This document shows positions 18,356 through 27,282 of a DNA stretch of 64,000 nucleotides, piece after piece (positions within the stretch are counted from its first letter, which is position 1; every line of letters begins with the position of its first letter). The position numbers and the translations under genes were made by a program. Source of the DNA: Micromonospora eburnea (GTDB lineage Bacteria; Actinomycetota; Actinomycetes; Mycobacteriales; Micromonosporaceae); NCBI RefSeq assembly GCF_900090225.1, contig NZ_FMHY01000002.1, positions 7,006,001 through 7,070,000 on the forward strand, given 5' to 3'. The notes under the pieces were generated by a model that was given only the letters and a program-made list of their open reading frames with translations, was not told the DNA's origin and searched no databases.

Positions 18356-19864
18356 GTGAGGCACCGTTCTAGGCTCCGTGCGGGACCTGGACGGGCAAGA
18401 CGATCTTGGTACGGGGGTGGTCACGGCGTGCCGGCGGCCGCCGGTCGGCGGGCGGACCGCCTCGCTCCATTCCGTAACCGGGCACGTGGCACCGACCGTC
18501 GGGCGACCGTACGCGCCAGCGTGGTGGTAGCCGTCGCCTACGCCGCCTGGCTCGCCATCGGCGCCTTCGGCCGGCCGTACAACTTCTTCGACATGAAGAT
18601 CTACCACGGTGCCGTGGTGTGGTGGGCCAGCGGCAACGAGCTGTACGACTTCATCGCACCCGAGACGAACCTGGGCTTCACCTATCCGCCCTTCGCCGCC
18701 CTGGTCATGCTGCCGATGTCCTGGCTGCCGATCGACGCCGCCGGCTGGCTGAACGCGGTGGCCAGCATCGCCGCGCTCGCCGTCGCGCTCGCCGCGCTGC
18801 TGCGCCCGATCGTCGACCGGCTGGGCTGGTCACTCTGGTTCACCGTCGGCATCGCCACGCCGATGGCCGTCGCCATCGAGCCGTCCCGGGAAACCCTCGG
18901 CTACGGCCAGGTCAACCTGCTGCTCTTCGCACTGGTCGTGGCGGACATGGTCGGCCTGCGGTGGCGGGCAAAGCGGGGCACCCATCACGACACCGCCGAC
19001 TCGGCGCTGGCCCGATTCGTCTACGGCGGCGCGTGGGCCGGGGTCGGCATCGGTCTGGCCACCGCGATCAAACTCACCCCGGCACTGTTCATCGCGTATC
19101 TGATGATCACCCGGCAGTGGCGGGCGGCGATGATCGCCGTCGGCACCGCCGTCGGCGTGACCCTCGGAACGTTCGCGCTGGTCGGGACGGAGTCACGGAT
19201 GTACTTCACCGGCGTGCTCTGGCAGACCGAGCGGGTCGGCGCCGCCGACATGACCGCCAACCAGTCGCTCGCCGGCCTGCTCGCCCGGCTCTACGACTCC
19301 ATCGAGGCACCCGGCCTGCTCTGGCTGGCCTTCGCGGTGCTGGTGCTGGCGCTCGGGTTCTCCCGGGCGGCCAGCGCCCGCGCCGACGGCGACGAGCTGA
19401 CCGCGTTCACCCTGGTCGGGCTGACCGCCAACGTGATCAGCCCGATCTCCTGGTCGCACCACCTCGTCTGGGTCATCCCGGCGATCATCGTGCTGGCCGA
19501 CGCCGCGGTACGCCGCCGCGAGGCGAGCCGCGCGCTGCTGCCCCGGGCCACCTCGGCGCCACCCACTGGCGGGGTGCCGGCGCTGCGCCCGCCGATCTGG
19601 TACCCGGCGCTCACCGGTCTGCGGCACGGGGCCGGCGCACTCGCGCTCTACCTGCTCTTCCTGGTCTCGCCGATCTGGCTGTACGAACACCAACTCCCCG
19701 AGGTGTCCCACTACCAGGACGGGCTGTTCGGCGCGCTGCTGGAGAACTCCCTGGCGATCGCCCTGATCGCACTGGTCGCGGCGCTGCCCTGGCGTCCGGG
19801 CGCCGAGCCGGCGTTCTACCACGACCGGCTGGTCCGCGCCGCCCAGCTCACCGCCCGCCGCTGA
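18356..19864 (+). CDS. GT87 polyprenyl-phosphate mannosyltransferase-like protein
   Basis: Predicted 502-residue multi-pass membrane glycosyltransferase of the GT-C fold (GT87/DUF2029). Mycobacterial members add alpha-(1->2) mannose branches to lipomannan, using decaprenyl-phosphate mannose outside the membrane. About eleven hydrophobic helices are visible. The first outer loop 'FGRPYNFFDMKIYHGAVVWW' has the acidic residue expected for catalysis, and 'GFTYPPFAALVMLP' and 'GQVNLLLFALVVAD' are family motifs. GTG 18356 has GGGAGG seven bases upstream; GTG 18428 is an alternative. It converges on the moa operon. Confidence 0.88.
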   Translation: MRHRSRLRAGPGRARRSWYGGGHGVPAAAGRRADRLAPFRNRARGTDRRATVRASVVVAVAYAAWLAIGAFGRPYNFFDMKIYHGAVVWWASGNELYDFIAPETNLGFTYPPFAALVMLPMSWLPIDAAGWLNAVASIAALAVALAALLRPIVDRLGWSLWFTVGIATPMAVAIEPSRETLGYGQVNLLLFALVVADMVGLRWRAKRGTHHDTADSALARFVYGGAWAGVGIGLATAIKLTPALFIAYLMITRQWRAAMIAVGTAVGVTLGTFALVGTESRMYFTGVLWQTERVGAADMTANQSLAGLLARLYDSIEAPGLLWLAFAVLVLALGFSRAASARADGDELTAFTLVGLTANVISPISWSHHLVWVIPAIIVLADAAVRRREASRALLPRATSAPPTGGVPALRPPIWYPALTGLRHGAGALALYLLFLVSPIWLYEHQLPEVSHYQDGLFGALLENSLAIALIALVAALPWRPGAEPAFYHDRLVRAAQLTARR

Positions 19865-19884
19865 CCCTCCCGTCGGGAGGTCAG
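19861..19884. terminator. Short convergent hairpin
   Basis: CTGACC and CTCCCG pair with CGGGAGGTCAG, with one bulged base, between the stop of the GT87 gene (19864) and the stop of moaE (19881). The loop is tight, so it may act as a weak bidirectional terminator. Confidence 0.45.
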
Positions 19885-20312
19885 GGGCAGTTCACCCACT
19901 CCTCGGCGCCGTCGGCGAAGACCTGCCGCTTCCAGATCGGCAGCCGCGCCTTCACCTCGTCCACCAGCCGGGCGCAGGCCGCGAAGCCCGCCGCCCGGTG
20001 GGCGGTGCTGACCGCCGCGACCAGGGCCACCTCGCCGATCTCCAACGGGCCGATCCGGTGCGACACGGCCACCGCGTACACCTCCGGGTCGGCGGCGACC
20101 TCGGCCGCCACCTCGCGCAGCACACGCTCGGCGGTGGGGTGGCCCTCGTACTCCAGCCGGGTCACCACGCGGCCGTGGTCGTGGTCGCGGACCACGCCCT
20201 GGAACGACACCACCGCGCCGGCCCGACGGTCGGCGACCGCCGCCTCGTGCGCGGCCAGGTCGAGCGGCCGGTCGGTCACCGCGCCGATGGCGACCACCTC
20301 GGCGGTACTCAT
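19881..20312 (-). CDS. moaE: Molybdopterin synthase catalytic subunit MoaE
   Basis: Predicted 143-residue enzyme that transfers two sulfurs from MoaD thiocarboxylate to cyclic pyranopterin. 'GAVVSFQGVVRDHDHGRVVTRLEYEGHP' (split around residue 45) is the MoaE signature, followed by 'SHRIGPLEIGEVALVAAVS'. The catalytic and binding lysines in 'VDEVKARLPIWKRQVFADG' are present. It is the last gene of moaC-moaB-moeA-moaE and starts with ATG 55 bases after moeA. Confidence 0.96.
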   Translation of the reverse strand: MSTAEVVAIGAVTDRPLDLAAHEAAVADRRAGAVVSFQGVVRDHDHGRVVTRLEYEGHPTAERVLREVAAEVAADPEVYAVAVSHRIGPLEIGEVALVAAVSTAHRAAGFAACARLVDEVKARLPIWKRQVFADGAEEWVNCP

Positions 20313-20367
20313 TACGCCTCCCTCGTTCGCGACTGCGGGGCTCGCAACCCCGGCTCACTCCTCGCGC

Positions 20368-21627
20368 TCACTGTGCCCGCTCGCCTGGGCTTAGCGGCAG
20401 GGGTACGACCGGGACCCGGTCCCCGACCTCGCCCGAGGTGCCGGGCCGGATCACCGCGAAGCCGTCCGCCCCGGCCAGCCCGCGCAGCATCGCCGAGCCG
20501 GCGTGCCGCAAAGGGTGAGCGGTGCCGGCCGCCCGGTCGAACCGGACCAGGGCCAGGTGGGTGTGGTCGCCGCGACCTGGAATCGGCTCGGCGAGGGTGG
20601 CCTGCGGCAGCATCGGCATCGGCCGCCCCTGAAGGCCGGCGAGCAGCGGCGCGACCAGCGAGACCAGCGCCACGACGGCCGACTGCGGGTTACCGGGCAG
20701 TCCGGCCACGAACCGGACCCGGCCGTCGCCGTCCACCAGCCGGGCCAGCAGCATCGGGAAGCCCGGACGGACCGCCACGGTGTTGACCACGTAATCCGCG
20801 CCGAGCGCCGCCAGGGCCGGATGCAGGTGGTCGACCGGACCGTGCATGGTGCCGCCGGTGGTGCAGACCAGGTCGGCGTCGGCCAGCGCACCCCGCAGGG
20901 CCGCCACGTGCGCGGACAGCGTGTCGGCCACCGGGCCCACCACGTCGGCCGGGTGCACCTGGCAGCCGTACCGGCGCAGCCACGCCGGCACCGCCGGGCC
21001 GAGCGCGTCGCGGACCCGGCCGGCGCCCGGCAGGCCGGAGGTCAGCAGCTCGTCACCGAAGACCAGCAGCGCTGCGCGCGGCTGCCGGCGGACCCGCAGC
21101 GAGTCGTAACCGCAGGAGGCGGCCAGGCCGATCAGCGCCGGGTCGACCGGCGTGCCGGCCGGCAGCAGCTCCTCCCCGGCGTACGCCTCCTCGCCCGGCT
21201 CGCGCCACTCGGCCATCGGGCGCGGGGTGCCGGCGACCCGGCCGTCCGCGGTCCGGGTCGACTCCTCGATCCGCAGGATCGCCGTGCTGCCCGCCGGGAC
21301 CATCGCGCCGGTGGCGATCTCGACGGTGCTGCCGTCGCTGGTCAGCGGGGGCGGGGTGTGCCCGGCGAGCACCCGACCCACCACCTGCCACGGGCCGTCC
21401 CCGCGCACCGCCCAGCCGTCCACGCTGGAGGTGGGAAACGCCGGCAGGTCGGTACGGGTGGTCAGCGGCTCGGCGAGGGTGTGGCCGTCAGCGTCGGCGA
21501 GCGGACGATCGACCGCGGGGAGCGCGGCGGCGAGACCGGCCTCGTACACCCGGGAACGGGCCTCCGCCCACTCGACCGGTGACGGCGCGGCGACCTGCGC
21601 CGCCGTGGCTGCGGTTTCCGTGCTCAT
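20368..21627 (-). CDS. moeA: Molybdopterin molybdotransferase MoeA
   Basis: Predicted 419-residue enzyme that inserts molybdate into adenylylated molybdopterin. Domains appear in order: N-terminal 'LPAFPTSSVDGWAVRG' with the conserved Asp, 'GAMVPAGSTAILRIEE', the MoCF-binding domain, and a C-terminal beta domain. 'FVAGLPGNPQSAVVALVSLV' is canonical. The substrate loop, however, reads 'TTGGTMHGPVDHLHPAL' where most MoeA proteins have TSGGVSVGDYD-like sequence. The Asp is kept but the loop is altered. This may mark an actinobacterial subfamily or a changed metal preference. It is third in the operon, 37 bases after moaB. Confidence 0.92.
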   Translation of the reverse strand: MSTETAATAAQVAAPSPVEWAEARSRVYEAGLAAALPAVDRPLADADGHTLAEPLTTRTDLPAFPTSSVDGWAVRGDGPWQVVGRVLAGHTPPPLTSDGSTVEIATGAMVPAGSTAILRIEESTRTADGRVAGTPRPMAEWREPGEEAYAGEELLPAGTPVDPALIGLAASCGYDSLRVRRQPRAALLVFGDELLTSGLPGAGRVRDALGPAVPAWLRRYGCQVHPADVVGPVADTLSAHVAALRGALADADLVCTTGGTMHGPVDHLHPALAALGADYVVNTVAVRPGFPMLLARLVDGDGRVRFVAGLPGNPQSAVVALVSLVAPLLAGLQGRPMPMLPQATLAEPIPGRGDHTHLALVRFDRAAGTAHPLRHAGSAMLRGLAGADGFAVIRPGTSGEVGDRVPVVPLPLSPGERAQ

Positions 21628-21664
21628 TCGCCGAGCCTAGCGCCGGTGCGAGCGGCGGGTGCGG

Positions 21665-22159
21665 TCAGTGGTCACCGCCGCGGAGCTGCTCGACGGCGTG
21701 GCGGAGGATCGGACCGAGCACCGCCAGCCCGTCCTTCGCACCGCCCCGGGAGCCGGGCAGGTTGACCACCAGCATCCGGCCGGCCACCCCGGCCAACCCC
21801 CGGGACAGGGCGGCGGCGGGAACGGCGACGCGGCTGTGCGCCCGGATCGCCTCGGCGATGCCGGGGATCTCGTAGTCGAGCAGGGCACGGGTCACCTCGG
21901 GGGTCCGGTCGGTCGGGGTGATGCCCGTCCCGCCGCTGGTCAACACCACGTCGATGCCCTCGTCGCGGGCGGACCGCAGCGCCACGCCGACCGGCTCACC
22001 GTCCGGCACCACCACCGGCTCGTCGACCTCGCAGCCCAGCTCACGCAGGCCGGCGACGAGCAGTGGGCCGCTGGTGTCCGCGTACACCCCGGCGGCGGCC
22101 CGGTTGGAGGCGACGATCACCCGGGCACGGATCACGGCCGATCCTCCGGCCGCACCCAT
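21665..22159 (-). CDS. moaB: MogA/MoaB family molybdenum cofactor protein
   Basis: Predicted 164-residue protein that adenylylates molybdopterin before molybdate insertion (MogA activity). The MoCF-binding motif is clear: 'VLTSGGTGITPTDRTPEV', followed by 'EIPGIAEAIRAHSRV' and 'LVVNLPGSRGGAKDGL'. The N terminus 'RARVIVASNRAAAGVYADTS' is typical. Its ATG at 22159 overlaps moaC by 28 bases, so the two are coupled. MogA and MoaB cannot be separated by sequence alone; the moaB symbol follows usual actinobacterial naming. Confidence 0.93.
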   Translation of the reverse strand: MGAAGGSAVIRARVIVASNRAAAGVYADTSGPLLVAGLRELGCEVDEPVVVPDGEPVGVALRSARDEGIDVVLTSGGTGITPTDRTPEVTRALLDYEIPGIAEAIRAHSRVAVPAAALSRGLAGVAGRMLVVNLPGSRGGAKDGLAVLGPILRHAVEQLRGGDH

Positions 22160-22623
22160 TCGCCGGTCTTACCGCCCTCCTTGCGCAGCACCCGTACCGC
22201 GTCCACCGACGCCGCCGGGTCGACGGCCTTGACCATGTCGATCAGGGCGAGACCGGCGACGGCCACCGCGGTGAGCGCCTCCATCTCCACGCCGGTCCGA
22301 TCGGCGGTCTTCGCCGTCGCGGTGATCTCGACCGTGTCGGCCGTCAGCCGGAGATCGACGGTGACGCCGTGCAGGGCGATCGGGTGGCAGAGCGGGATCA
22401 GGTCGGGGGTCCGCTTGGCACCCATGATGCCGGCGAGCCGGCCGACCGCCAGCGCGTCGCCCTTGGGCAGGCCGTCGCGGCGCAACAGCTCCACCACCTC
22501 GGGTGTGGTGCGGAGTCGGCCGGCGGCGACCGCGAGCCGGCCGGAGACAGACTTGGCGGAGACGTCGACCATCCGGGCCGCGCCGGCGGCGTCGACATGG
22601 GTGAGCTGCGCGGGATCGGTCAC
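22132..22623 (-). CDS. moaC: Cyclic pyranopterin monophosphate synthase MoaC
   Basis: Predicted 163-residue enzyme that turns 3',8-cyclo-GTP into cyclic pyranopterin monophosphate, acting straight after MoaA. It has 'LTHVDAAGAARMVDVSAKS' at the N terminus, 'IMGAKRTPDLIPLCHPIAL' with the active-site residues, and 'TGVEMEALTAVAVAGLALIDMVKA' split around residue 120. The GTG at 22623 is favoured because homologues begin just before this point; an ATG at 22641 is the alternative, and a longer frame to 22824 is Cys/Trp-rich and implausible. It is the first gene of the operon, facing a 670-bp low-GC gap. Confidence 0.95.
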   Translation of the reverse strand: MTDPAQLTHVDAAGAARMVDVSAKSVSGRLAVAAGRLRTTPEVVELLRRDGLPKGDALAVGRLAGIMGAKRTPDLIPLCHPIALHGVTVDLRLTADTVEITATAKTADRTGVEMEALTAVAVAGLALIDMVKAVDPAASVDAVRVLRKEGGKTGEWVRPEDRP

Positions 22624-22641
22624 GGCCGCGAGCCTACCCAT

Positions 22642-23293
22642 CGCGTACGGCGCGTCGAGCGCGCCGCGGCCGACGGCCGACCGGGGGTCCCAGCGGTAGC
22701 CTTCCGGCCCCGAGCCACAGCCCGGGCACACCCAGCAGGCGGATCTCCGCCAATCCACCCTCCACGGAGTGGTAACGGAATTCAAATAAGCGCTGTATTT
22801 AATATCAGAATAGGTGCAAGCCACCCTAAAGCCAGATAACGCGCGATCCGCCGCGCAACTCGGAACATATCAGAGAGCGACGACATTTTTTCTGTCCGTG
22901 GAGCAGCAGGTCGGACAGGCGCGAGAGGTCGAAGCAGGTCACCATGCCTGCGCCGAAGGGCTAGAGACAGTTCGTACGCCCACCTCGATAATCACACCAT
23001 CGGAACGTCACCCTGAATACGCGTTCAGTCTTCAGCCAAAGACAGCGAGTGACAAGGGGTGACAGCATTGGCGCATTCTGCGTATATGGACATCTAATGG
23101 AACTAACCTGGTTGAAACACTCCTAAGATGGCCGATGTTGGTGGGGTCGAACGAACGACTCCGCAGGATCGACTGAAGGGCGAAGCCGATGCGTGGCAAC
23201 GACTGGCTGTGATCAACGCCTTCCCGGGCACCGGAGCGGGCCGTACAGTACGGATACACGCACCGCTACGAGCGAGCGCGGTGGAGGCAGAAG
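22642..23293. other. Low-GC intergenic region without a convincing gene
   Basis: Between moaC and the GGDEF-EAL gene. My hand count over 22741-23160 gives about 53% GC, far below the surrounding genes. It holds oligo-T and oligo-A stretches, scattered TA-rich words such as TATATGG near 23094, and two GTGACA copies 11 bp apart near 23050. Short frames on both strands have no ribosome site and no recognisable product. It probably carries the divergent promoters, and may be the remnant of acquired DNA. Confidence 0.6.
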
Positions 23294-25828
23294 GTGACTC
23301 GCGCCATCGCACGCGACAATGGGACCGATCGGCGGCTGTTGCTGCTTGTCGGTCTCGTCGTGTTTGCCGCAGTGGTCGCGACACTGGTCAGTCTCCGGCT
23401 CATTCAGGTCCAGGGACTGACGACAACGACGGACCTCACGCGGGCCGCCGCCGTGGCGTTCCTCGTCGCGGTCGGCGCGACCGTCAATGTCCGTATTCGC
23501 ATCCGGGCCACCACGCACGGCATTTCCTGGACCGACGCCGCCTCGGTCGTTGGCTTGGCCGTCGCCCCCGTGCCGTGGGTTGTGATCGCGACCGGCGTGG
23601 GTGTCGCGGTCACCCGGGTGCTCGGTCGACTCGCCCCGATCAAGCTCGCGTTCGGCATCGCCAAGGAGATGGCACTCGCGGCGGTGGGCGGACTGGTCCT
23701 GGCCGCCTCGGGATGGACGTGGCCCTGGTCCGGGCCGATCGTCCACTCCCTTCCCGCCCTGGTGCTGGCGTATCTGGCGGTCGTCGTGCTGGACGAGCTG
23801 CTGACTTTCCCCGTCCTCGCCTTCGCGACGCGGACCCCGATCCTCAATCGCTTTCGCCAGCAGATCGACCTGCGGCTCGCGAGCGTGCTCGCCCGCTTCT
23901 CGGTGATCCTCTCCACCCTCCTGATCCTCCGGATCAACCCGACCTTCCTGGTCATCGTCCCGCCTCTGGTCCTGAGCCTGCACCTGGCGAACTCGAGTCG
24001 GGTACGGAGCCGGGCGGAGCGGGACGCCTGGCAGCGCCTCGCCCGCACCACCGACGCACTCAACGTGGTTGATCTGGACCAGGTGCTCACCACCGCGGTC
24101 ACCCAGGCCACCGAGCTCTTCTCCGCCGACGAGGTCGACATCGAGCTCCGGGACGACGACCGCCTCGTTCGGGGGGCCGGGGGGCTCATCACCTATCGCG
24201 GGCCTGCCGGCAAACCCAGCGCCGTCGAGGGATCCGTGCTCGCCACCCGCCTCGAAGGACATGACCGGAGCAGCGACATCGGGGTGCTCCGGCTTCGTTT
24301 CGCCGGGCCGGTCGAGCTCTCCGAGCGGGAGCAGTACACCCTGCGTACCTTCGCCTCCGCGCTCTGCACCGCGGTCCGCAACGCCCAGGCGTACGCCGAG
24401 TTGGCCCGGATCGCCGAGGAGCACGCGTACGCCGCCACCCACGACGCGTTGACCGGGCTCTCCAACCGGCGGCACCTGCTGGACGAGGGCACCGAGCAGT
24501 TGACCGGCCGGCACGCCGACGGCGTCACCGCCCTGGTGCTGATCGACCTCAACCACTTCAAGGAGGTCAACGACACCCTCGGGCACGGCGCCGGTGACAG
24601 CGTGCTGATGCAGGTCGCCGACCGGCTGCGCGCCGCGGCCTGCCCGGGTGACCTGGTGGCCCGGCTCGGCGGCGACGAGTTCGCCGTCCTGCTGCGCGGG
24701 CTGCCCGCTCCGGCGGTGGCCGCGCACCGGGCCGAAGCCCTGCTGGCCGCCCTGCACGAGCCGCTCGATCTGGACGGCATGCGCATCAGTGTGGAGGCCA
24801 GCGGTGGCATCGCAGCCGCCCCGGCGAGCGGCGGGATGCCTGAGTTGCTGCGCCGGGCCGACGTGGCGATGTACCAGGCGAAGCGGTCCGGCCGGCGGAT
24901 CTCCACGTACGCGCCGACCCGCGACACCGCCGACCTGGGCCGGCTCACGCTCGGCGGCGAACTGCCCCGCGCCGTCGCCGACCACGAGTTCAACGTCAAC
25001 TTCCAGCCGATCGTCGACCTGGGCAGCGGCGAGGTGATCGGCGCGGAGGCGCTGGCCCGCTGGCACCACCCGACCCACGGCGTGATCGACCCGCTGCGCT
25101 TCCTGGAGACGGTGGAACGCTCCGGGCTGCTGCCCGCGTTCGCCGAGGCGATTCTCGATCAGGCGCTGATCGCGGCCGGTACCTGGCGGGACGCCGGTTT
25201 CGACCTGCCGGTCTCGGTGAACGTGTCACCGCGCAGTCTCCTCGACGCCCGCTTCCCCGGAGCGGTGCTGGCCCGCCTGCGGGCGCACGACCTGCCCCCG
25301 GACCGTCTCGTGCTGGAGCTGACCGAGACCCTGACGCTCAGTCAGCTCGACGTGGTGGACCGGGTGCTCAGCCGGTTGCGCGACTCCGGCGTACGGCTGG
25401 CCCTCGACGACTTCGGCACCGGCTACTCCTCGCTGTCCCTGCTCTCCCGGATCCCCGTGCACGAGCTGAAGATCGACCGCAGCTTCGTCACCGCGATGGA
25501 GAGCGCGACCGAGGCCGCCGCCGTGATCCGCTCCACCCTGGACCTGGGCCGCAGCCTCGACCTGATGGTGGTCGCCGAGGGTGTGGAGAACGATGCGCAG
25601 CGCCGGGCGCTCTGGGAGTTGGGCTGCGCCGCCGGGCAGGGGCACCTGTTCGCCCGGCCGTTGCCGGCCGGGGCGCTGCTCGCCGCCCTTCAGCGGGGCG
25701 CGGGTGGGCGGCCGGGCACCCTCGCGCCCCCGCTGCACGACGCGGGCGCGGTGATCCGCCTGCCGGGTCGCCGCTCGGGCGGACGCGCCCGAACGTCCGC
25801 CGCCGGATCCCCCGACCCGACCGCATGA
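23294..25828 (+). CDS. Membrane GGDEF-EAL protein (c-di-GMP turnover)
   Basis: Predicted 844-residue protein. About seven membrane helices (residues 10-230) form the sensor end. A GAF-like region follows (about 245-370), then a diguanylate cyclase domain with 'HDALTGLSNRRHLLDEG' and an intact GGDEF motif in 'VARLGGDEFAVLL' (about 455-461). The phosphodiesterase domain (about 560-815) is complete: 'EALARWHHPTHG', 'NVSPRSL', 'ELTET', 'LDDFGTGYSSLS', 'LKIDRSFV' and 'VAEGVEN'. The RxxD inhibitory site is replaced by CPGD, so product feedback is probably lost. The GTG at 23294 follows GGAGG at 23283-23287. It may make or destroy c-di-GMP; the net direction is unknown. Confidence 0.93.
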   Translation: MTRAIARDNGTDRRLLLLVGLVVFAAVVATLVSLRLIQVQGLTTTTDLTRAAAVAFLVAVGATVNVRIRIRATTHGISWTDAASVVGLAVAPVPWVVIATGVGVAVTRVLGRLAPIKLAFGIAKEMALAAVGGLVLAASGWTWPWSGPIVHSLPALVLAYLAVVVLDELLTFPVLAFATRTPILNRFRQQIDLRLASVLARFSVILSTLLILRINPTFLVIVPPLVLSLHLANSSRVRSRAERDAWQRLARTTDALNVVDLDQVLTTAVTQATELFSADEVDIELRDDDRLVRGAGGLITYRGPAGKPSAVEGSVLATRLEGHDRSSDIGVLRLRFAGPVELSEREQYTLRTFASALCTAVRNAQAYAELARIAEEHAYAATHDALTGLSNRRHLLDEGTEQLTGRHADGVTALVLIDLNHFKEVNDTLGHGAGDSVLMQVADRLRAAACPGDLVARLGGDEFAVLLRGLPAPAVAAHRAEALLAALHEPLDLDGMRISVEASGGIAAAPASGGMPELLRRADVAMYQAKRSGRRISTYAPTRDTADLGRLTLGGELPRAVADHEFNVNFQPIVDLGSGEVIGAEALARWHHPTHGVIDPLRFLETVERSGLLPAFAEAILDQALIAAGTWRDAGFDLPVSVNVSPRSLLDARFPGAVLARLRAHDLPPDRLVLELTETLTLSQLDVVDRVLSRLRDSGVRLALDDFGTGYSSLSLLSRIPVHELKIDRSFVTAMESATEAAAVIRSTLDLGRSLDLMVVAEGVENDAQRRALWELGCAAGQGHLFARPLPAGALLAALQRGAGGRPGTLAPPLHDAGAVIRLPGRRSGGRARTSAAGSPDPTA

Positions 25829-25907
25829 CCATCCCGGATCCCGGAGAGTTGACCCCGAGCTGCGAACGGAGACCATCCAAGATCCGCAGGCGAACAAGGG
25901 GCACGAC

Positions 25908-27272
25908 GTGGGCGGGCGGCCGTCTGCGAGACTGGCCAGCGTGACCGCCGACCCCGACCGGCCCGCCACCGCCGCCCGGCGCTGGGCGGGCATCCACTCC
26001 GCAGCCGGCGGCCTCGCCCTCGACCTGGGTCTCTATGCCGTCTCGGCGGCCTTCGCCGGGATCACCGCCGCGACCTCCACCCTGACCCCGCACCGGGCCT
26101 GGGGGGCCCTCGCCACCGCCGGGTACGTGCTGGCGGCGCTCGCCGTGGCCGGCCAGTTCCTCGCTCGACGCCGGTCCGCCGGCACGCTGCTGGCCGGGCT
26201 GGGCGCCCGCTGGGCGGTGGCCGGGTTCGCCTGGGCCACCACCACCCTGCTGCCGCTGGTGGCGCAGAGCGTCCAGCGGGCGGCCGGGCGTACCGACCGG
26301 GCACAGGAGGAGGTGGTGGTGGTCGAGCACGCCGGCACCCGGCTCGCCGAGCACGGCACCCCCTACCTGGGCCACGACGCGATCGCCGCGCTGCCGCCGG
26401 CGGAACAGTTGCTCGGTTACACCCCGTACCAGCCGGGGATGGCGCTGTTCGGGCTGCCCCGGGCCGCCGCCGACGCCTGGTGGACCGACGCGCGGATCTG
26501 GTTCGCCCTGGTCACCGCCGCGGTGCTGGCCGCCGCGGTGGCCACGCTGCGGACCGCATCCGCCCCGGCCGCAGCCGGCCGAGGTCCGGCGGTGCTCCGG
26601 GGCGTACAGGCGGCGACCGTGCTGCCGGTCTGCGCGCTCACCCTGGCGACCGGCGGCGACGACCTGCCCGTACTCGCGCTCTGCCTGCTCGCGCTGGCCC
26701 TCGCCGCGGCCGACCGGCCCGGTCGGGCCGGCCTGGCGGTCGGCGCGGCCGGCGCGCTGAAGCTCTTCGCCTGGCCGGCGGCGGTCGTGCTGGTCTGCTG
26801 GGCCGCCACCCGCCGGGCTGGTCTCCGCGCCGCCCTCGGGGCTCTCGGGCTGCCGATTCTCGCGCTGCTCCCCGCCCTGCTGGTCGACCGGGACGCCCTG
26901 GTCGAGAACGTGCTGCGCTTCCCGCTCGGGCACGGTCTGGTGACCAGCCCCGCGCAGTCCCCGTTCCCCGGGCACCTCATCGCCACCGCACTGCCCGCCG
27001 GCCGGGTCGTCGCCGCCGCGCTGCTGGTCGCCACGGGGGTGGCGATCGCCGTCCGGCTCCTCCGCCGTCCGCCACGCACCGCCGTCTCCACCGCGCTGAT
27101 CTGCGGGTACGGGCTGCTCGCGGCGATCCTGCTGATGCCGTCGACCCGCTTCGGCTACCTGCTCTACCCGATCGCCCTGCTGGTCTGGGCGCCCGCGCTG
27201 GCGGGCCCTCCGGCGCTTTACCGGCCCGGCTTTCGGGCGACTTCCGCCACGCGGCCCGCCGCGAAGGCGTAG
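25908..27272 (+). CDS. GT-C/GT87-like multi-pass membrane protein
   Basis: Predicted 454-residue membrane protein with about eleven hydrophobic segments. Features shared with GT87 enzymes are 'GTPYLGHDAIAALPPAEQLLGYTPYQPGMALFGLPRA' (read in parts around residue 145-180), 'LTLATGGDDLPVLALCLLAL' and 'GAAGALKLFAWPAAVVLVCW'. The acidic residue expected in the first outer loop is not obvious, so the assignment is tentative. GTG 25908 has AAGGGG upstream and is preferred; GTG 25941 is also possible. It ends 10 bases before the phosphoribosyltransferase gene. Confidence 0.72.
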   Translation: MGGRPSARLASVTADPDRPATAARRWAGIHSAAGGLALDLGLYAVSAAFAGITAATSTLTPHRAWGALATAGYVLAALAVAGQFLARRRSAGTLLAGLGARWAVAGFAWATTTLLPLVAQSVQRAAGRTDRAQEEVVVVEHAGTRLAEHGTPYLGHDAIAALPPAEQLLGYTPYQPGMALFGLPRAAADAWWTDARIWFALVTAAVLAAAVATLRTASAPAAAGRGPAVLRGVQAATVLPVCALTLATGGDDLPVLALCLLALALAAADRPGRAGLAVGAAGALKLFAWPAAVVLVCWAATRRAGLRAALGALGLPILALLPALLVDRDALVENVLRFPLGHGLVTSPAQSPFPGHLIATALPAGRVVAAALLVATGVAIAVRLLRRPPRTAVSTALICGYGLLAAILLMPSTRFGYLLYPIALLVWAPALAGPPALYRPGFRATSATRPAAKA

Positions 27273-27282
27273 ACCTGAGAGC

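Noticed and set aside
22814..23062. 82-residue plus-strand frame in the low-GC gap
   Set aside because: It has no ribosome site, no recognisable motif and non-typical codon use; nothing supports translation.
23032..23259. 75-residue minus-strand frame in the low-GC gap
   Set aside because: No ribosome site or family, and it overlaps the other unsupported frame.
22624..23293. Molybdenum cofactor riboswitch upstream of moaC
   Set aside because: Expected because of context, but I could not see a conserved fold or consensus by eye; an Rfam search would decide.
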